64,000 nt of DNA from Barthelona sp. PCE. Taxonomy: Eukaryota; Metamonada: BaSk clade. How positions within the stretch are numbered: position 1 is the first letter of the stretch; the number at the start of each line of letters is the position of its first letter. Shown here one piece after another: positions 47,618 to 56,071 of the stretch. The position numbers were made by a program, and so were the translations under genes. The notes beneath the pieces are model-generated. The model did no database searches. It worked only from the letters and a program-made list of their open reading frames with translations, and was not told the DNA's origin. Location of the stretch: NCBI GenBank assembly GCA_040285745.1, contig JAUFOR010000003.1:744001-808000 (forward strand), in the 5' to 3' direction.

Positions 47618-48862
47618 TTACTTTCTCTTTGCCATCTGCACTTGTGGGAAGGAATCCAACGTAGGATATTCCTCTAACCTGTCCGCAAGATCCCCTGGAA
47701 TGATTAAAGGAGGCAAGTCCTTATCTCTATACTCTACAAGAGCACGTAATTTCTCAAGACCATAAATTGAATTTAATTTTAAATCCTCTCTTACTGATAG
47801 GTAAAAATCGCTTTCCATACCCTTATGGTGTTTCTTATCAAGCGTGTAACAATATAACCGATGGAGACATTGCAGACCATAATCATTCTTAGTTTCGCTT
47901 CTGACATCGTTTAGAGCGAGTCTCTTAAACTCGTTGTACATAGTTCTGTTGAAATTCTGCTCATCTCGAAGAAAGTAGCAATAAAATCTGAATAAGAATC
48001 TAGATTGATACGATTTGCCTGGTCCGCAACGCTTTATATCCGCCAAGACTCGCCTTCTGAAGCTCTGGAACTTCTCCTCAACGAAACCACCATCTTCAAG
48101 CAGTTCTCTGGAGATATGATGTTTTTTCTTATTACCTCCTCTGTTATTTTCACGCTTAGGTGCGTTTTTCTCGGTGCCAGAGTACCAATGAACCTTCTGA
48201 CTGCGCTTTTTCTTCTTTTTTTTCTTCTCAGCCTTCTTCCGTTTGGCAGCAACACGTGCTATAGCAGTTTCTCTATCTTCAACTGCAATACGATCAAGAG
48301 CATCGTTGACTATCCATTTCTCGTCCATTATTCGATCTGAACGCATACTCTGAACTTGTTTGGTCTTGAATCTTCGCTCAGATTTTTCAAAAAATCCTTC
48401 ATCAACAGCCGGCATTCCTTCATCCTCTTCTTCGCTCGTGACGTCCTCTTCGTCGTCATACTCGCGGTAATGGATATCATTACGTATCACAACCGAATGA
48501 GGATTCTTCCTTGATGGGGTGAGAACGATTAAGTTCTCCATGAACTCGTTGGGAAGACTCGTTGACATAATCTCTTCCTCACCCACGCTTTCCACTTCCA
48601 ACATGTCCTCCTCGTCAAAGAAATGAGCATTGGGAACAAATGGTTGTGGAGGTACTTGGAATATCTCTTCCTCAGGTTGCTGAATGTACTTCGGGTTCTT
48701 GTATCTACCTTTCTTGGAGTAGTTGTTGGAGTTGGTTTCATTGTAATATGGATCTAAATCTTCATTTCCCAAAGAATGCATATCTGTATTTCGCACTGGA
48801 GTCACTTCTTCGCTTGCAACGGACTTGTCGATGAATACGATCTCACCAGGGCTGTCAGACAT
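47618..48862 (-). CDS. LARP1-like protein reduced to the DM15 cap-binding region
   Basis: 414 residues. The C-terminal DM15 block at about residues 253-380 is clear: LLEDGGFVEEKFQSFRRRVL, FLFRFYCYFLRDE, MYNEFKRLALND, YGLQCLHRLYCYTLDKK and IYGLEKLRALVEY. These align with the HEAT-like helix pairs of human LARP1. The first 250 residues are acidic and disordered with a Lys-rich run (about 208-222). No La module or RRM-like domain is present. LARP1 DM15 binds the 7-methylguanosine cap of TOP mRNAs downstream of TOR, so a translation-control role is plausible. Confidence 0.85.
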   Translation of the reverse strand: MSDSPGEIVFIDKSVASEEVTPVRNTDMHSLGNEDLDPYYNETNSNNYSKKGRYKNPKYIQQPEEEIFQVPPQPFVPNAHFFDEEDMLEVESVGEEEIMSTSLPNEFMENLIVLTPSRKNPHSVVIRNDIHYREYDDEEDVTSEEEDEGMPAVDEGFFEKSERRFKTKQVQSMRSDRIMDEKWIVNDALDRIAVEDRETAIARVAAKRKKAEKKKKKKKRSQKVHWYSGTEKNAPKRENNRGGNKKKHHISRELLEDGGFVEEKFQSFRRRVLADIKRCGPGKSYQSRFLFRFYCYFLRDEQNFNRTMYNEFKRLALNDVRSETKNDYGLQCLHRLYCYTLDKKHHKGMESDFYLSVREDLKLNSIYGLEKLRALVEYRDKDLPPLIIPGDLADRLEEYPTLDSFPQVQMAKRK

Positions 48863-49052
48863 CTTTGTAAAGGGTATTATATTGTGAAACGCATAATCTG
48901 AGCCTTTTTGATAATTGTTACCATTTTACAGCTAAGCTCCATTATATCTGCTTTTAGAGTTTATTGCCAGTATTAAAATCGTCCAAAATGTTAATATAGG
49001 TATTTTTACTTTTTTAGGTGATTTTTCTGACTGAAATTGTACATTTACTTCT

Positions 49053-49685
49053 CTAGTTATTGAAGACACGAAGCGAATCATTGTGCGTGTTAGACTCAAG
49101 GACTTCATTATAACCTAATTCTTTCAATGTAGCAAGACTATCCACATTCTCTAATGCAGTAGATACAGAGAATGCATTAGTGGCTTCGGCAAGACGTGAC
49201 CCCATTAGGTCTAATGTGTCTTTAAGCATTTCACTGAATTCTGTATGAAGCGCTGCAATTTTTGCTTTTAAAACCTCTATTTCATCATCTTTTGTTTTAA
49301 TAATCTCATCCTTTTCCTCTAACATCTCCATTTTCTCTCTACGCTCCAGTTCTAATTGATCCTTAAGTGATAGCACTTCTTCTTGTGATCTATTCAAGTG
49401 TTCAATCAATTCTTCCTGCAATGATTTGAATTGACGTGTCATGTTGCTTGTGATGTCGTACCTGTCCTGTCTTTCTTTTACGAAATCTTGCTGATAGCTT
49501 GATAAATTCTGTCGAAGGGTATTCTGACCCAATACAGCGCGATTTGCAAGATCTGTTTTGAGGGAAACCATACGTTCTAGAGCCTCAATCCTGGAGTTAG
49601 CCATTCTTAGCTTCTCTACCTCTGAGTTAGGATCACTCTTCTTTTCATTCTTCTTCTTCTTACCTTTCTTTCCCTTCGCAGGCAT
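49053..49685 (-). CDS. DRC12: CCDC153/DRC12-like dynein regulatory complex subunit
   Basis: 210 residues, almost all coiled coil. The start MPAKGKKGKKKK matches the Lys-rich DRC12 N-terminus. The mid part NMTRQFKSLQEELIEHLNRS and the C-terminal HTEFSEMLKDTLDLMGSRL resemble the conserved 'MSRQYKAMQEEM' and 'YEEILHDSLD' blocks of CCDC153. DRC12 belongs to the nexin-dynein regulatory complex that links outer doublets. The last 30 residues are divergent. Confidence 0.75.
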   Translation of the reverse strand: MPAKGKKGKKKKNEKKSDPNSEVEKLRMANSRIEALERMVSLKTDLANRAVLGQNTLRQNLSSYQQDFVKERQDRYDITSNMTRQFKSLQEELIEHLNRSQEEVLSLKDQLELERREKMEMLEEKDEIIKTKDDEIEVLKAKIAALHTEFSEMLKDTLDLMGSRLAEATNAFSVSTALENVDSLATLKELGYNEVLESNTHNDSLRVFNN

Positions 49686-49792
49686 CTATGTATTAAACGC
49701 AATCAATATGCGTTGTGAAAAGGTAGTTAAAATGTAAACAAGTTTTCGAAGCCGTTTTTCTTTCTATCACCTTACCAAGGGCTTATAGTATC

Positions 49793-50230
49793 ATGATTCG
49801 TTTTTTCGTGTTGGTAAACAAGCAGGGACAGACCAGGTTGGCTAAGCATTACATCCAGATGCCAACTGCCCAAAGAAGTGCCCTTGAAGCTGATATTGTG
49901 AGGTTATGTCTCAGCAGAAAGAGCGGGGCGTGCAACTTTATCGACTATGACGACTTTAGAGTTGTGTATCGTCGTTATGCTTCATTATATTTTATTATTG
50001 GTTGTAGTAAGGATGAAAACGAAATGTCTTTGTATGAACTTATCCACTTCACAGTGGAGAGCTTTGATCAGTATTTCAAGCGTGTGCGTGAGTTAGATAT
50101 TATGTTTAACATTGATAGTGCTTATTTCTTACTTGGTGAGATAATAAGTAATGGGAAAATAATGAATACAAACCAGTCTTCAGTTATTGAGCTGGTTAAT
50201 AGAGTCGTAGCATTAAACCAAAAGCAGTAA
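49793..50230 (+). CDS. adaptor complex small (sigma) subunit, AP-4-like
   Basis: 145 residues. The longin-fold sigma chain is seen with MIRFFVLVNKQGQTRLAKHY at the start, FIDYDDFRVVYRRYASLYFIIG and ELDIMFNIDSAYFLLGEI. The VNKQGQTRL wording and short C-terminus are closest to the sigma of AP-4 rather than AP-1 or AP-2 (which have 'SRQGKxRLxKW'). AP sigma stabilises the core that binds cargo dileucine signals at Golgi or endosomes. AP-4 is often lost in eukaryotes, so the assignment should be tested. The stop is 22 bases from the convergent SANBR-like gene. Confidence 0.82.
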   Translation: MIRFFVLVNKQGQTRLAKHYIQMPTAQRSALEADIVRLCLSRKSGACNFIDYDDFRVVYRRYASLYFIIGCSKDENEMSLYELIHFTVESFDQYFKRVRELDIMFNIDSAYFLLGEIISNGKIMNTNQSSVIELVNRVVALNQKQ

Positions 50231-50252
50231 ATATAGCATATTTTTATTTGTT

Positions 50253-51608
50253 CTATTTTGCAGACGTGGCACTCAATCTCCTAAACATGCGAGTCATATC
50301 TGTACGCTCCACCAGCCGCTGCTCATCCTGTAATTGCCGTAGTGTAATATTCGGCTGACTGTTGGAACGTTTCTTCTTCTTTCGTTTCCTACTGCTCGTG
50401 CTACTTATGCTTTCTGTACTGTCTGATGACAGCAGGCTTTCGCTACGCAATCTTTGCAACGAGCGTGCATCGCTGAGCGAAATTGCACAGCTTTCAATAA
50501 TATCCAGCATGTCCCTTGACATTCCATCTTCCTTGCACTTGTGCTTCTTGAAAGAGCATCCATCCTGGCCTTTGAACACAGCAAGGCACTGGCAACAGGA
50601 GTAACGAGGCGTGTCTGTGAGTTTTGTTATGGTGCCGGGGTGATACTGACAGAATCCGAATTGTGTACCGTTAAAGTTCATGCCACACTCTTCGCATTCA
50701 AGCAGCACAGTGCATGCTAGGAAATGCCTATATATCTCCTTTAGAGCAATTCCCTGTTTGAGCAGACCATATACATATGTTGTAACTATAAAAGATTCGT
50801 CAAAGTTGTGCCGCGACACGGATTCACCTCTGAACCCAATCTCTATCTTAGCCCCTGTGCAAAAAAGCAGATCCTTGTGTTCTAATATGATCAAACTACC
50901 ACAATCGAGGCAGGAACAGAAATGATGCTCATCACAAATTAATGCCAGTTTGGCTAGTAATACTTTGGTTAGGATCCTGTCCTTCTTGTCCGAGACGCGA
51001 AGGATGTCAAAGGGGTCGAATTTGGAAGCTATTTTCTCAACAAGTGAATTATTAATGCAGCTGAGATCTAATGGCATCTTTACCACGCTATTAAAATTCT
51101 CAATCAGAAACTCTATAGCCTGGAGGACGAGATCGTTCATCTGTAAAAAGTCAGCGGAAATCAAAATTGATACCACGTTCTTTATCTCGAACTCACAGTC
51201 GTTTTCAGGCTTTATAGAGTTCATAAGCCATTCAAACACCTCAATATCACAATGTACACTGATGTCAACATCTCTGGTATTTCTCCCCTCCAGGTAACTC
51301 TCAAAATAAAGCATTTTTTTGAGTAGAAGGTCACGCTGACAATAAAAGTTTTTGGAAGATGACCGCGCAGAGTCATGGACATGAATTATAACGACGTTAT
51401 CATCTACTTCCATCTTTTTATCATGTTGATGTTCAACAGGTCTGGCGGTTTTTGGTTTTTCAGTTTCAGTGTTTAGATTTTTCTGTGAAATACCCTTAGA
51501 GAACGATGAAGAACTGGGAAATGCGGTATGCGGACGAGAAAAGCGAGGTTTGTGTTGCTTTCTCACTGGTTTGATGCTGTATATTGATGCAAGGGGATTA
51601 AAACTCAT
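50253..51608 (-). CDS. SANBR/KIAA1841-like BTB and zinc-binding protein
   Basis: 451 residues from the ATG at 51608; the open frame continues only to a TTG. The BTB-like domain (about 75-205) shows NFYCQRDLLLKKMLYFESYLEG, DISVHCDIEVFEWLMNSIKP and NVVSILISADFLQMNDLV, matching the 'DUF3342' BTB family. A cysteine-rich middle (CSCLDCGS) and a late ECEECGMNFNGTQFGFCQYHPGT block with paired cysteines probably bind zinc. A Ser/Lys-rich tail follows. The human member modulates class-switch recombination; the conserved ancestral role is unknown. Confidence 0.7.
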   Translation of the reverse strand: MSFNPLASIYSIKPVRKQHKPRFSRPHTAFPSSSSFSKGISQKNLNTETEKPKTARPVEHQHDKKMEVDDNVVIIHVHDSARSSSKNFYCQRDLLLKKMLYFESYLEGRNTRDVDISVHCDIEVFEWLMNSIKPENDCEFEIKNVVSILISADFLQMNDLVLQAIEFLIENFNSVVKMPLDLSCINNSLVEKIASKFDPFDILRVSDKKDRILTKVLLAKLALICDEHHFCSCLDCGSLIILEHKDLLFCTGAKIEIGFRGESVSRHNFDESFIVTTYVYGLLKQGIALKEIYRHFLACTVLLECEECGMNFNGTQFGFCQYHPGTITKLTDTPRYSCCQCLAVFKGQDGCSFKKHKCKEDGMSRDMLDIIESCAISLSDARSLQRLRSESLLSSDSTESISSTSSRKRKKKKRSNSQPNITLRQLQDEQRLVERTDMTRMFRRLSATSAK

Positions 51609-51712
51609 TAATCTCCTCAAGCCTCTCGTTTCAGCAAATAAATATTTGGTAAAAGGGTAAAAATGTAAAACAAAAAATTAACTAACATTTACTGCATCTA
51701 TAGAAACAAATT

Positions 51713-53083
51713 CTAGGCTAAACACTTCTCAAAGAAGTTGTCCAGGGTCTTTCTCATGAGAACAAGGTCCTGGTGATCCTTTTCATTAGAAGCATACAAA
51801 GGAGCACAGTGAGCGGTATCTACCTGACCAACATTGTAGTGCTGACCGTGAGTGGGACCAATACCAAGACGTCTCCAAGGATCTAAGAGACCCTGTGTGA
51901 AGAAAACCTTCTCAGAAACGTTCTCGGGGTTGAGACCCTTATAGTAATCGTTGGTATCCTTAATATTAGGGAGCTTTCCATAAGCCTGCTCACATAAAGT
52001 GTGGAACCAGGGCAGATCGAGGTTGGGCCATGTGGGGATTCCCTCACCGACCTTGAAGTAACCAAATTCGTTACACTTCTGGTAGAACCAGAGGCGAGAC
52101 GTATCTTCGTTATCAAGTAGCTGTGTGAGGACGTCGACGTCAGCGCACTCGCCCTCGGCGGCACCGAGATCGGCACGAACGCGTTCAATCATATAATCAG
52201 TTGCGGATTCAGCGTTGCAGATTCCGTCGCAGTAAGCGAACTGAGGGTACTTGGGAGAGGATGCGTACTGGATAGGTCCAGCGACGCCATCGGAAGCAGC
52301 GTACCAGAAGGACATCTTGTCTTGGACAGGGTGACATGTGTTGAACTTGGCGTTGAGGGTTTCGATGTCCATTGACTGAATCTCCTTCATAGCAAGTGCG
52401 GTGGACTCGTGGCAGCATGGGTAGTAGCCATCAATGAGGAGAAGGGACTCGTCAATCTGTTCACCGTACTCAAAGTAGTTGTCCTTAGCTTCAACAGGAC
52501 CGGAGGCGGAAAGGGTGCAGTCAAAGACGTCGGGGTGTTTCTCAACGATCCAGGCGGCAAGGTTTCCGGGGTAGGAACCACCAAAGGCAGCAATCTTACC
52601 CTTGTGGATGGTCTTAAGGTACTGAGCGAACTTTGCGAGATCACGGACAGCCTGCTTTGAGGTCAGATAGTGTAAGTTGTGGGTAGCATAGTCCTCAAAG
52701 GGAGTAGATTTACCATAGTATCTGTGCTCGAGATCGTAGAGAGCAACATCGCCGAGTTTGCGAGCAAGCTCGTACATATAGCCCTGCTGGACCCATCTAT
52801 CAGACTCAGGAGCCTCACCACCAATCTGGATGAAAATGGTACACTCATCAGTCTTGCAAAACTCGAGGTTGGAGTAATAGCGTTGCTTAAAAGTACGCTG
52901 ATCTTGATCATCGAGATGGTCAAGAGTTTGGTCAAACCATAGGGTGTTGACGTTGGGGTTGTCGTCGTTAGCTGTCTCAGCATCGTTGAAGATGTTTTGT
53001 TGGAAGCGTTCATAGTCTGTCTTGAGCGCAGAGCTGGCGACTAAGAGAACAGCTAAGATAAGTGCAAGCTTCGAAACGTTCAT
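51713..53083 (-). CDS. serine carboxypeptidase, family S28 (prolyl carboxypeptidase-like)
   Basis: 456 residues. A signal peptide (about 1-20) precedes the alpha/beta-hydrolase domain. The nucleophile Ser170 is in FGGSYPG; the Asp is in TQGLLDPWRRLG and the His in DTAHCAPLY. WFDQTLDHLDDQDQRTF and FIQIGGEAPE are the family openings. Several cysteines (C76, C81, C210 region) suggest disulfides, and one NxS/T site (about 413) is present. It probably cleaves Pro-X bonds in lysosomes or the secreted milieu. S28 peptidases are common in parasitic metamonads. Confidence 0.95.
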   Translation of the reverse strand: MNVSKLALILAVLLVASSALKTDYERFQQNIFNDAETANDDNPNVNTLWFDQTLDHLDDQDQRTFKQRYYSNLEFCKTDECTIFIQIGGEAPESDRWVQQGYMYELARKLGDVALYDLEHRYYGKSTPFEDYATHNLHYLTSKQAVRDLAKFAQYLKTIHKGKIAAFGGSYPGNLAAWIVEKHPDVFDCTLSASGPVEAKDNYFEYGEQIDESLLLIDGYYPCCHESTALAMKEIQSMDIETLNAKFNTCHPVQDKMSFWYAASDGVAGPIQYASSPKYPQFAYCDGICNAESATDYMIERVRADLGAAEGECADVDVLTQLLDNEDTSRLWFYQKCNEFGYFKVGEGIPTWPNLDLPWFHTLCEQAYGKLPNIKDTNDYYKGLNPENVSEKVFFTQGLLDPWRRLGIGPTHGQHYNVGQVDTAHCAPLYASNEKDHQDLVLMRKTLDNFFEKCLA

Positions 53084-53399
53084 TTGTAAACGATAAGAAA
53101 GAAGGATAAAAGAAAGGGATATCTAAGCTTATACAGCTTTCATACCTTTACGACCACTCAATCCTTTCATATGAAGGTGTTTTTGTTTGTGTTACCAGAG
53201 ACATTTTGCAAAAAGCGTTAGTTTTAATGGTGGGTATTTGCCTGACTTTTTTTCTTTCCTTTTTTTTCAGTGTTGAGGGTATAGATTGTGCATAAAAGCA
53301 CCAATATAAACGAATAATGTGTTTCAATAGCATTTTTGGAAATTGGAGAATTCAAATTTGAATTCCGTTTTCTTTCCCTTTCCTTTATATTCTTTTTTA
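53084..53399. other. 316-bp divergent intergenic region
   Basis: Between the S28 peptidase and SET8-like genes, with poly-T tracts and no other gene. A 61-codon frame on the minus strand is a shadow. Confidence 0.6.
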
Positions 53400-53924
53400 A
53401 TGCGAAGTGGGCGGACCAAAGTCAAGCGTAGAATATATCTACGACCCAAACACATGAAAAATGCACGATATTCGATTGAAGCGTGTCCTAACCCTGTGGA
53501 TTCATGTCACAGCGCACTTTTCATCGATAACAGTCCAGTTGCAGGGTTCGGTGTCTTTGCTCAGGCAACTATTAAGCCTGGAACATTTGTTTGTGAATAT
53601 TCTGGTGAATTTCTCGATGAAGATGAAGCAGTTTTCCGAGAGGACAATGTTTACTCGCTTAATTCAGATTTTTACTTGTTTTTTGTTGATTACAAACGTA
53701 AAACATACGCTATAGATCCAACTGTTGGTGATGAGACTAAATGGGGAAAGGCGAAATACATAAACCACTCTAGACTGAACCCCAATTGCGAGGTGCATCG
53801 TGTCATTGTCAATAATAGACCTCATCTGGCGATCATATCTATCAGGCAAATCGATGAAGGCGAAGAACTTAAATTCGATTATGGTGATACTGCTGTCGAC
53901 TGTGATTGGCTCAGGAATACGTAA
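53400..53924 (+). CDS. SET8/PR-SET7-like histone lysine methyltransferase, minimal SET domain
   Basis: 174 residues from the ATG at 53400; the longer frame begins at a TTG. The whole protein is essentially an N-terminal basic segment (RTKVKRRIYLRPKHMKNAR) plus a SET domain. Landmarks: GFGVFAQATIKPGTFVCEYSGE, YAIDPTVGD, the SAM-binding KYINHSRLNPNC and the catalytic FDYGD. The single-SET layout without pre- or post-SET cysteine clusters is that of the SET8 (KMT5A) family, which monomethylates H4K20. Other small SET proteins remain possible. Confidence 0.7.
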   Translation: MRSGRTKVKRRIYLRPKHMKNARYSIEACPNPVDSCHSALFIDNSPVAGFGVFAQATIKPGTFVCEYSGEFLDEDEAVFREDNVYSLNSDFYLFFVDYKRKTYAIDPTVGDETKWGKAKYINHSRLNPNCEVHRVIVNNRPHLAIISIRQIDEGEELKFDYGDTAVDCDWLRNT

Positions 53925-53964
53925 TTATTTACAATATAGACAGATAAAAAACAATAGATGGGTT

Positions 53965-54684
53965 CTATGAAGAGGAATCTTCAGGAGCAGTGGGAGATGG
54001 TGTCACTTGTGGATATGTGATCAGCGGTTGTTGTAGATCATTAGGCATATCTTCCGTATCGTTTAATAAACCTTCTTGACGATCAAGTTCATCGGCTTTA
54101 GCACCAGCTTCTGTAAATGAGCTCTTAATCTCTCCTCCTACATAGCTTACACCCTGTCCAGCGGCATTAACTACCTCTGCAACACTCTCATTCTCCATTA
54201 CACGGTTTGTGGCTACCTTTACCACTTCGACGGTCTTCTTACCAATGCCACTGAGAAATGCACCGATTCCTGTTTTTTCCTCGACTTTGGAGAGGCCAAC
54301 ACCAACCGATTCAACGGCGGATTTGGCTTTCTGGGTGACATGCACCTTTGTGTCGATGTTATCATAAGCCTGGCCAATAGATTCTTTCATTCTTCGGCCA
54401 AAGCGTACAGCTCCAACAAGGCCCTTCATGAAAATACCGTTATTGTTCTCAAAGTCAGTATCTTCTGGTAGCTCAACAGTAATGATTGTATCAACCAAAA
54501 CAAAGCCGCTAAAGTTCATGGCGGAAAGCGCTGATTCCTGTGATTGGAATTCAACGAGAGCTTTACGCTCCTCCTCAGAGTTTAAAACAGTTACATTTGT
54601 AATATCGCCGCATGAGCTAAAAAACTCATGAATCATGGATTCTGTCACAGATGATGAAACGTTCCTTACTAATATTGTGTTCAT
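53965..54684 (-). CDS. RRM protein of the BPA1/Vip1p type
   Basis: 239 residues from the ATG at 54684; the longer frame from 54801 would run into the divergent gene. An RRM with RNP2 ILVRNVSS and RNP1-like ALVEFQSQ occupies about 1-75. The rest carries amphipathic helices (TQKAKSAVESVGVGLSKVEEK, IGAFLSGIGKKTVEVVKV, EVVNAAGQGVSYVG), an arrangement shared by plant BPA1 and fission-yeast Vip1p. A TTCATCTAAT motif lies 7 bases upstream. The function in those proteins is poorly defined. Confidence 0.75.
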   Translation of the reverse strand: MNTILVRNVSSSVTESMIHEFFSSCGDITNVTVLNSEEERKALVEFQSQESALSAMNFSGFVLVDTIITVELPEDTDFENNNGIFMKGLVGAVRFGRRMKESIGQAYDNIDTKVHVTQKAKSAVESVGVGLSKVEEKTGIGAFLSGIGKKTVEVVKVATNRVMENESVAEVVNAAGQGVSYVGGEIKSSFTEAGAKADELDRQEGLLNDTEDMPNDLQQPLITYPQVTPSPTAPEDSSS

Positions 54685-54688
54685 ATTA

Positions 54689-54693
54689 GATGA
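54689..54693 (-). promoter_or_regulatory. Inr-like TCATC before the RRM gene
   Basis: Minus-strand ATTCATCTAAT with the central A 7 bases before the ATG at 54684. It shares a 43-bp divergent region with the RPAC1 promoter, whose ATG itself lies in TTTCATGG. Confidence 0.45.
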
Positions 54694-54727
54694 ATAAAGT
54701 AGTTTTGAGAAAAACACCCTCTCTTTC

Positions 54728-56029
54728 ATGGAATCTACAGATAAATTTTCACACGTAAAGGAACAGCGTGACTTCGCGACGCTGGAGGTACTCCAAGTCA
54801 AGAACGTTAATCAGCTTTCAAGTCCACAAACATACGCTCCTGCAGGTTTCACAGATACCCAGACCATTCAGGAAATCGCCGATAACGTTGAGTTCATCTT
54901 TTCAGAGAACTCTATATCGGAAGATAAGACCACAATGACTTTCGATTGTAAGAATCTTCCAGTTGAATTTGCCAATGCTTTCCGTCGCATTATGATCGCA
55001 GAGGTCCCCACCATGGCTATCGATAGGGTTTTGGTTGCTCAGAACACATCAGTTATGCAGGATGAAGTTTTGGCACACCGTCTGGGTCTTATTCCCATTA
55101 TTTTACACGACTATGACCTCGCAAAGTTCGAGCAGTTGGATGATCTTGACATCCTTGAGGTCGACGATCACCCACCAACTGATGATCCAATTGAGGAGCC
55201 TGAAGTCACCCTCAAGTTTGAATTAGAGGTCATTTGCACTGAATACACACCAGAGGAGCGCGAAAACATCACCTTGAACGAGTATCAGAAGACACAGAAG
55301 TCACTCCAATACAAGGATGGTATCATCTTCTCCAGTCAGCTGCGATGGATTCCTATAGAGGGACAGGAGGATGATTTCGTTCAACAGAGATACGAGTACA
55401 ACATTAATAATCACAGTTTTGACAGGCTAGAGATCGATGAAGAGGATCATGGTAAGACTATTATTGAAATTCCTCCAGATATTCCCATTCTCAAGTTACG
55501 TCCTGGTAACTGTGTTGCTCTTGATCTTTTTGCCTATAAGGGAGTTGGTAAGATTCACACAAAGTGGAGCCCTGTGTGCCCCGCCGCTTACCGTCTCATG
55601 CCTCGTATTCTTGTTAAGGAAGATGCTGATATTTCCAGTGATGAAGTCGATGCTATTGTTGACAAGTGCAAGCAAAATATTTTTGTGGCAAAGAACGGGC
55701 GTCTCGTTGTCGATGAGGAGCAGATGAGGTTCTGTACTTCATGTCGTGAATGCATTAGGTTAGCTCCAGAGAGCATCATTCTGCAGAAAGACAAGAACCA
55801 CTACATCTATTCGATTGAGACAGTTGGCCAACTCGAATGCGCTGAGATATTCAAGCAGTCCATTGGTGTGCTGAAGGAGAAGGCCAGTGTATTGAAGGAT
55901 CGTCTCTCCAATATTATTGACGGTACTCCAGAAGATGAAGAAGAAGAAACGGAATACTCAAATAGAGAGTATTCGAGCAGGGAATATTCCTCCAGAGAGA
56001 ATTACAGTGATGGTGAGGAAGATGTCTAA
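54728..56029 (+). CDS. RPAC1: RNA polymerase I/III subunit RPAC1 (AC40)
   Basis: 433 residues. The alpha-subunit-like signature is FANAFRRIMIAEVPTMAIDRVLVAQNTSVMQDEVLAHRLGLIPI, which is RPAC1-specific wording; RPB3 differs. A second domain KLRPGNCVALDLFAYKGVGKIHTKWSPV, the CTSCRECIRL block and HYIYSIETVGQLECAE follow. AC40 and AC19 nucleate Pol I and Pol III assembly. The acidic tail with repeated REYSS units (about 410-430) is a lineage extension. The ATG is 43 bases from that of the divergent RRM gene. Confidence 0.93.
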   Translation: MESTDKFSHVKEQRDFATLEVLQVKNVNQLSSPQTYAPAGFTDTQTIQEIADNVEFIFSENSISEDKTTMTFDCKNLPVEFANAFRRIMIAEVPTMAIDRVLVAQNTSVMQDEVLAHRLGLIPIILHDYDLAKFEQLDDLDILEVDDHPPTDDPIEEPEVTLKFELEVICTEYTPEERENITLNEYQKTQKSLQYKDGIIFSSQLRWIPIEGQEDDFVQQRYEYNINNHSFDRLEIDEEDHGKTIIEIPPDIPILKLRPGNCVALDLFAYKGVGKIHTKWSPVCPAAYRLMPRILVKEDADISSDEVDAIVDKCKQNIFVAKNGRLVVDEEQMRFCTSCRECIRLAPESIILQKDKNHYIYSIETVGQLECAEIFKQSIGVLKEKASVLKDRLSNIIDGTPEDEEEETEYSNREYSSREYSSRENYSDGEEDV

Positions 56030-56071
56030 TGACAAAATCAAATAAATGAAAAATAAACTTTTTTACACAAA

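Noticed and set aside
47517-47765. 82-codon plus ORF in the AT-rich gap
   Set aside because: It is AT-biased and overlaps the LARP1-like 3' end antisense.
53343-53399. Upstream extension of the SET8-like gene
   Set aside because: The frame begins at a TTG and the extra residues are hydrophobic and non-homologous; ATG 53400 fits the family.
54685-54801. N-terminal extension of the RRM gene
   Set aside because: It would run into RPAC1 coding sequence; the RRM begins at the ATG at 54684.
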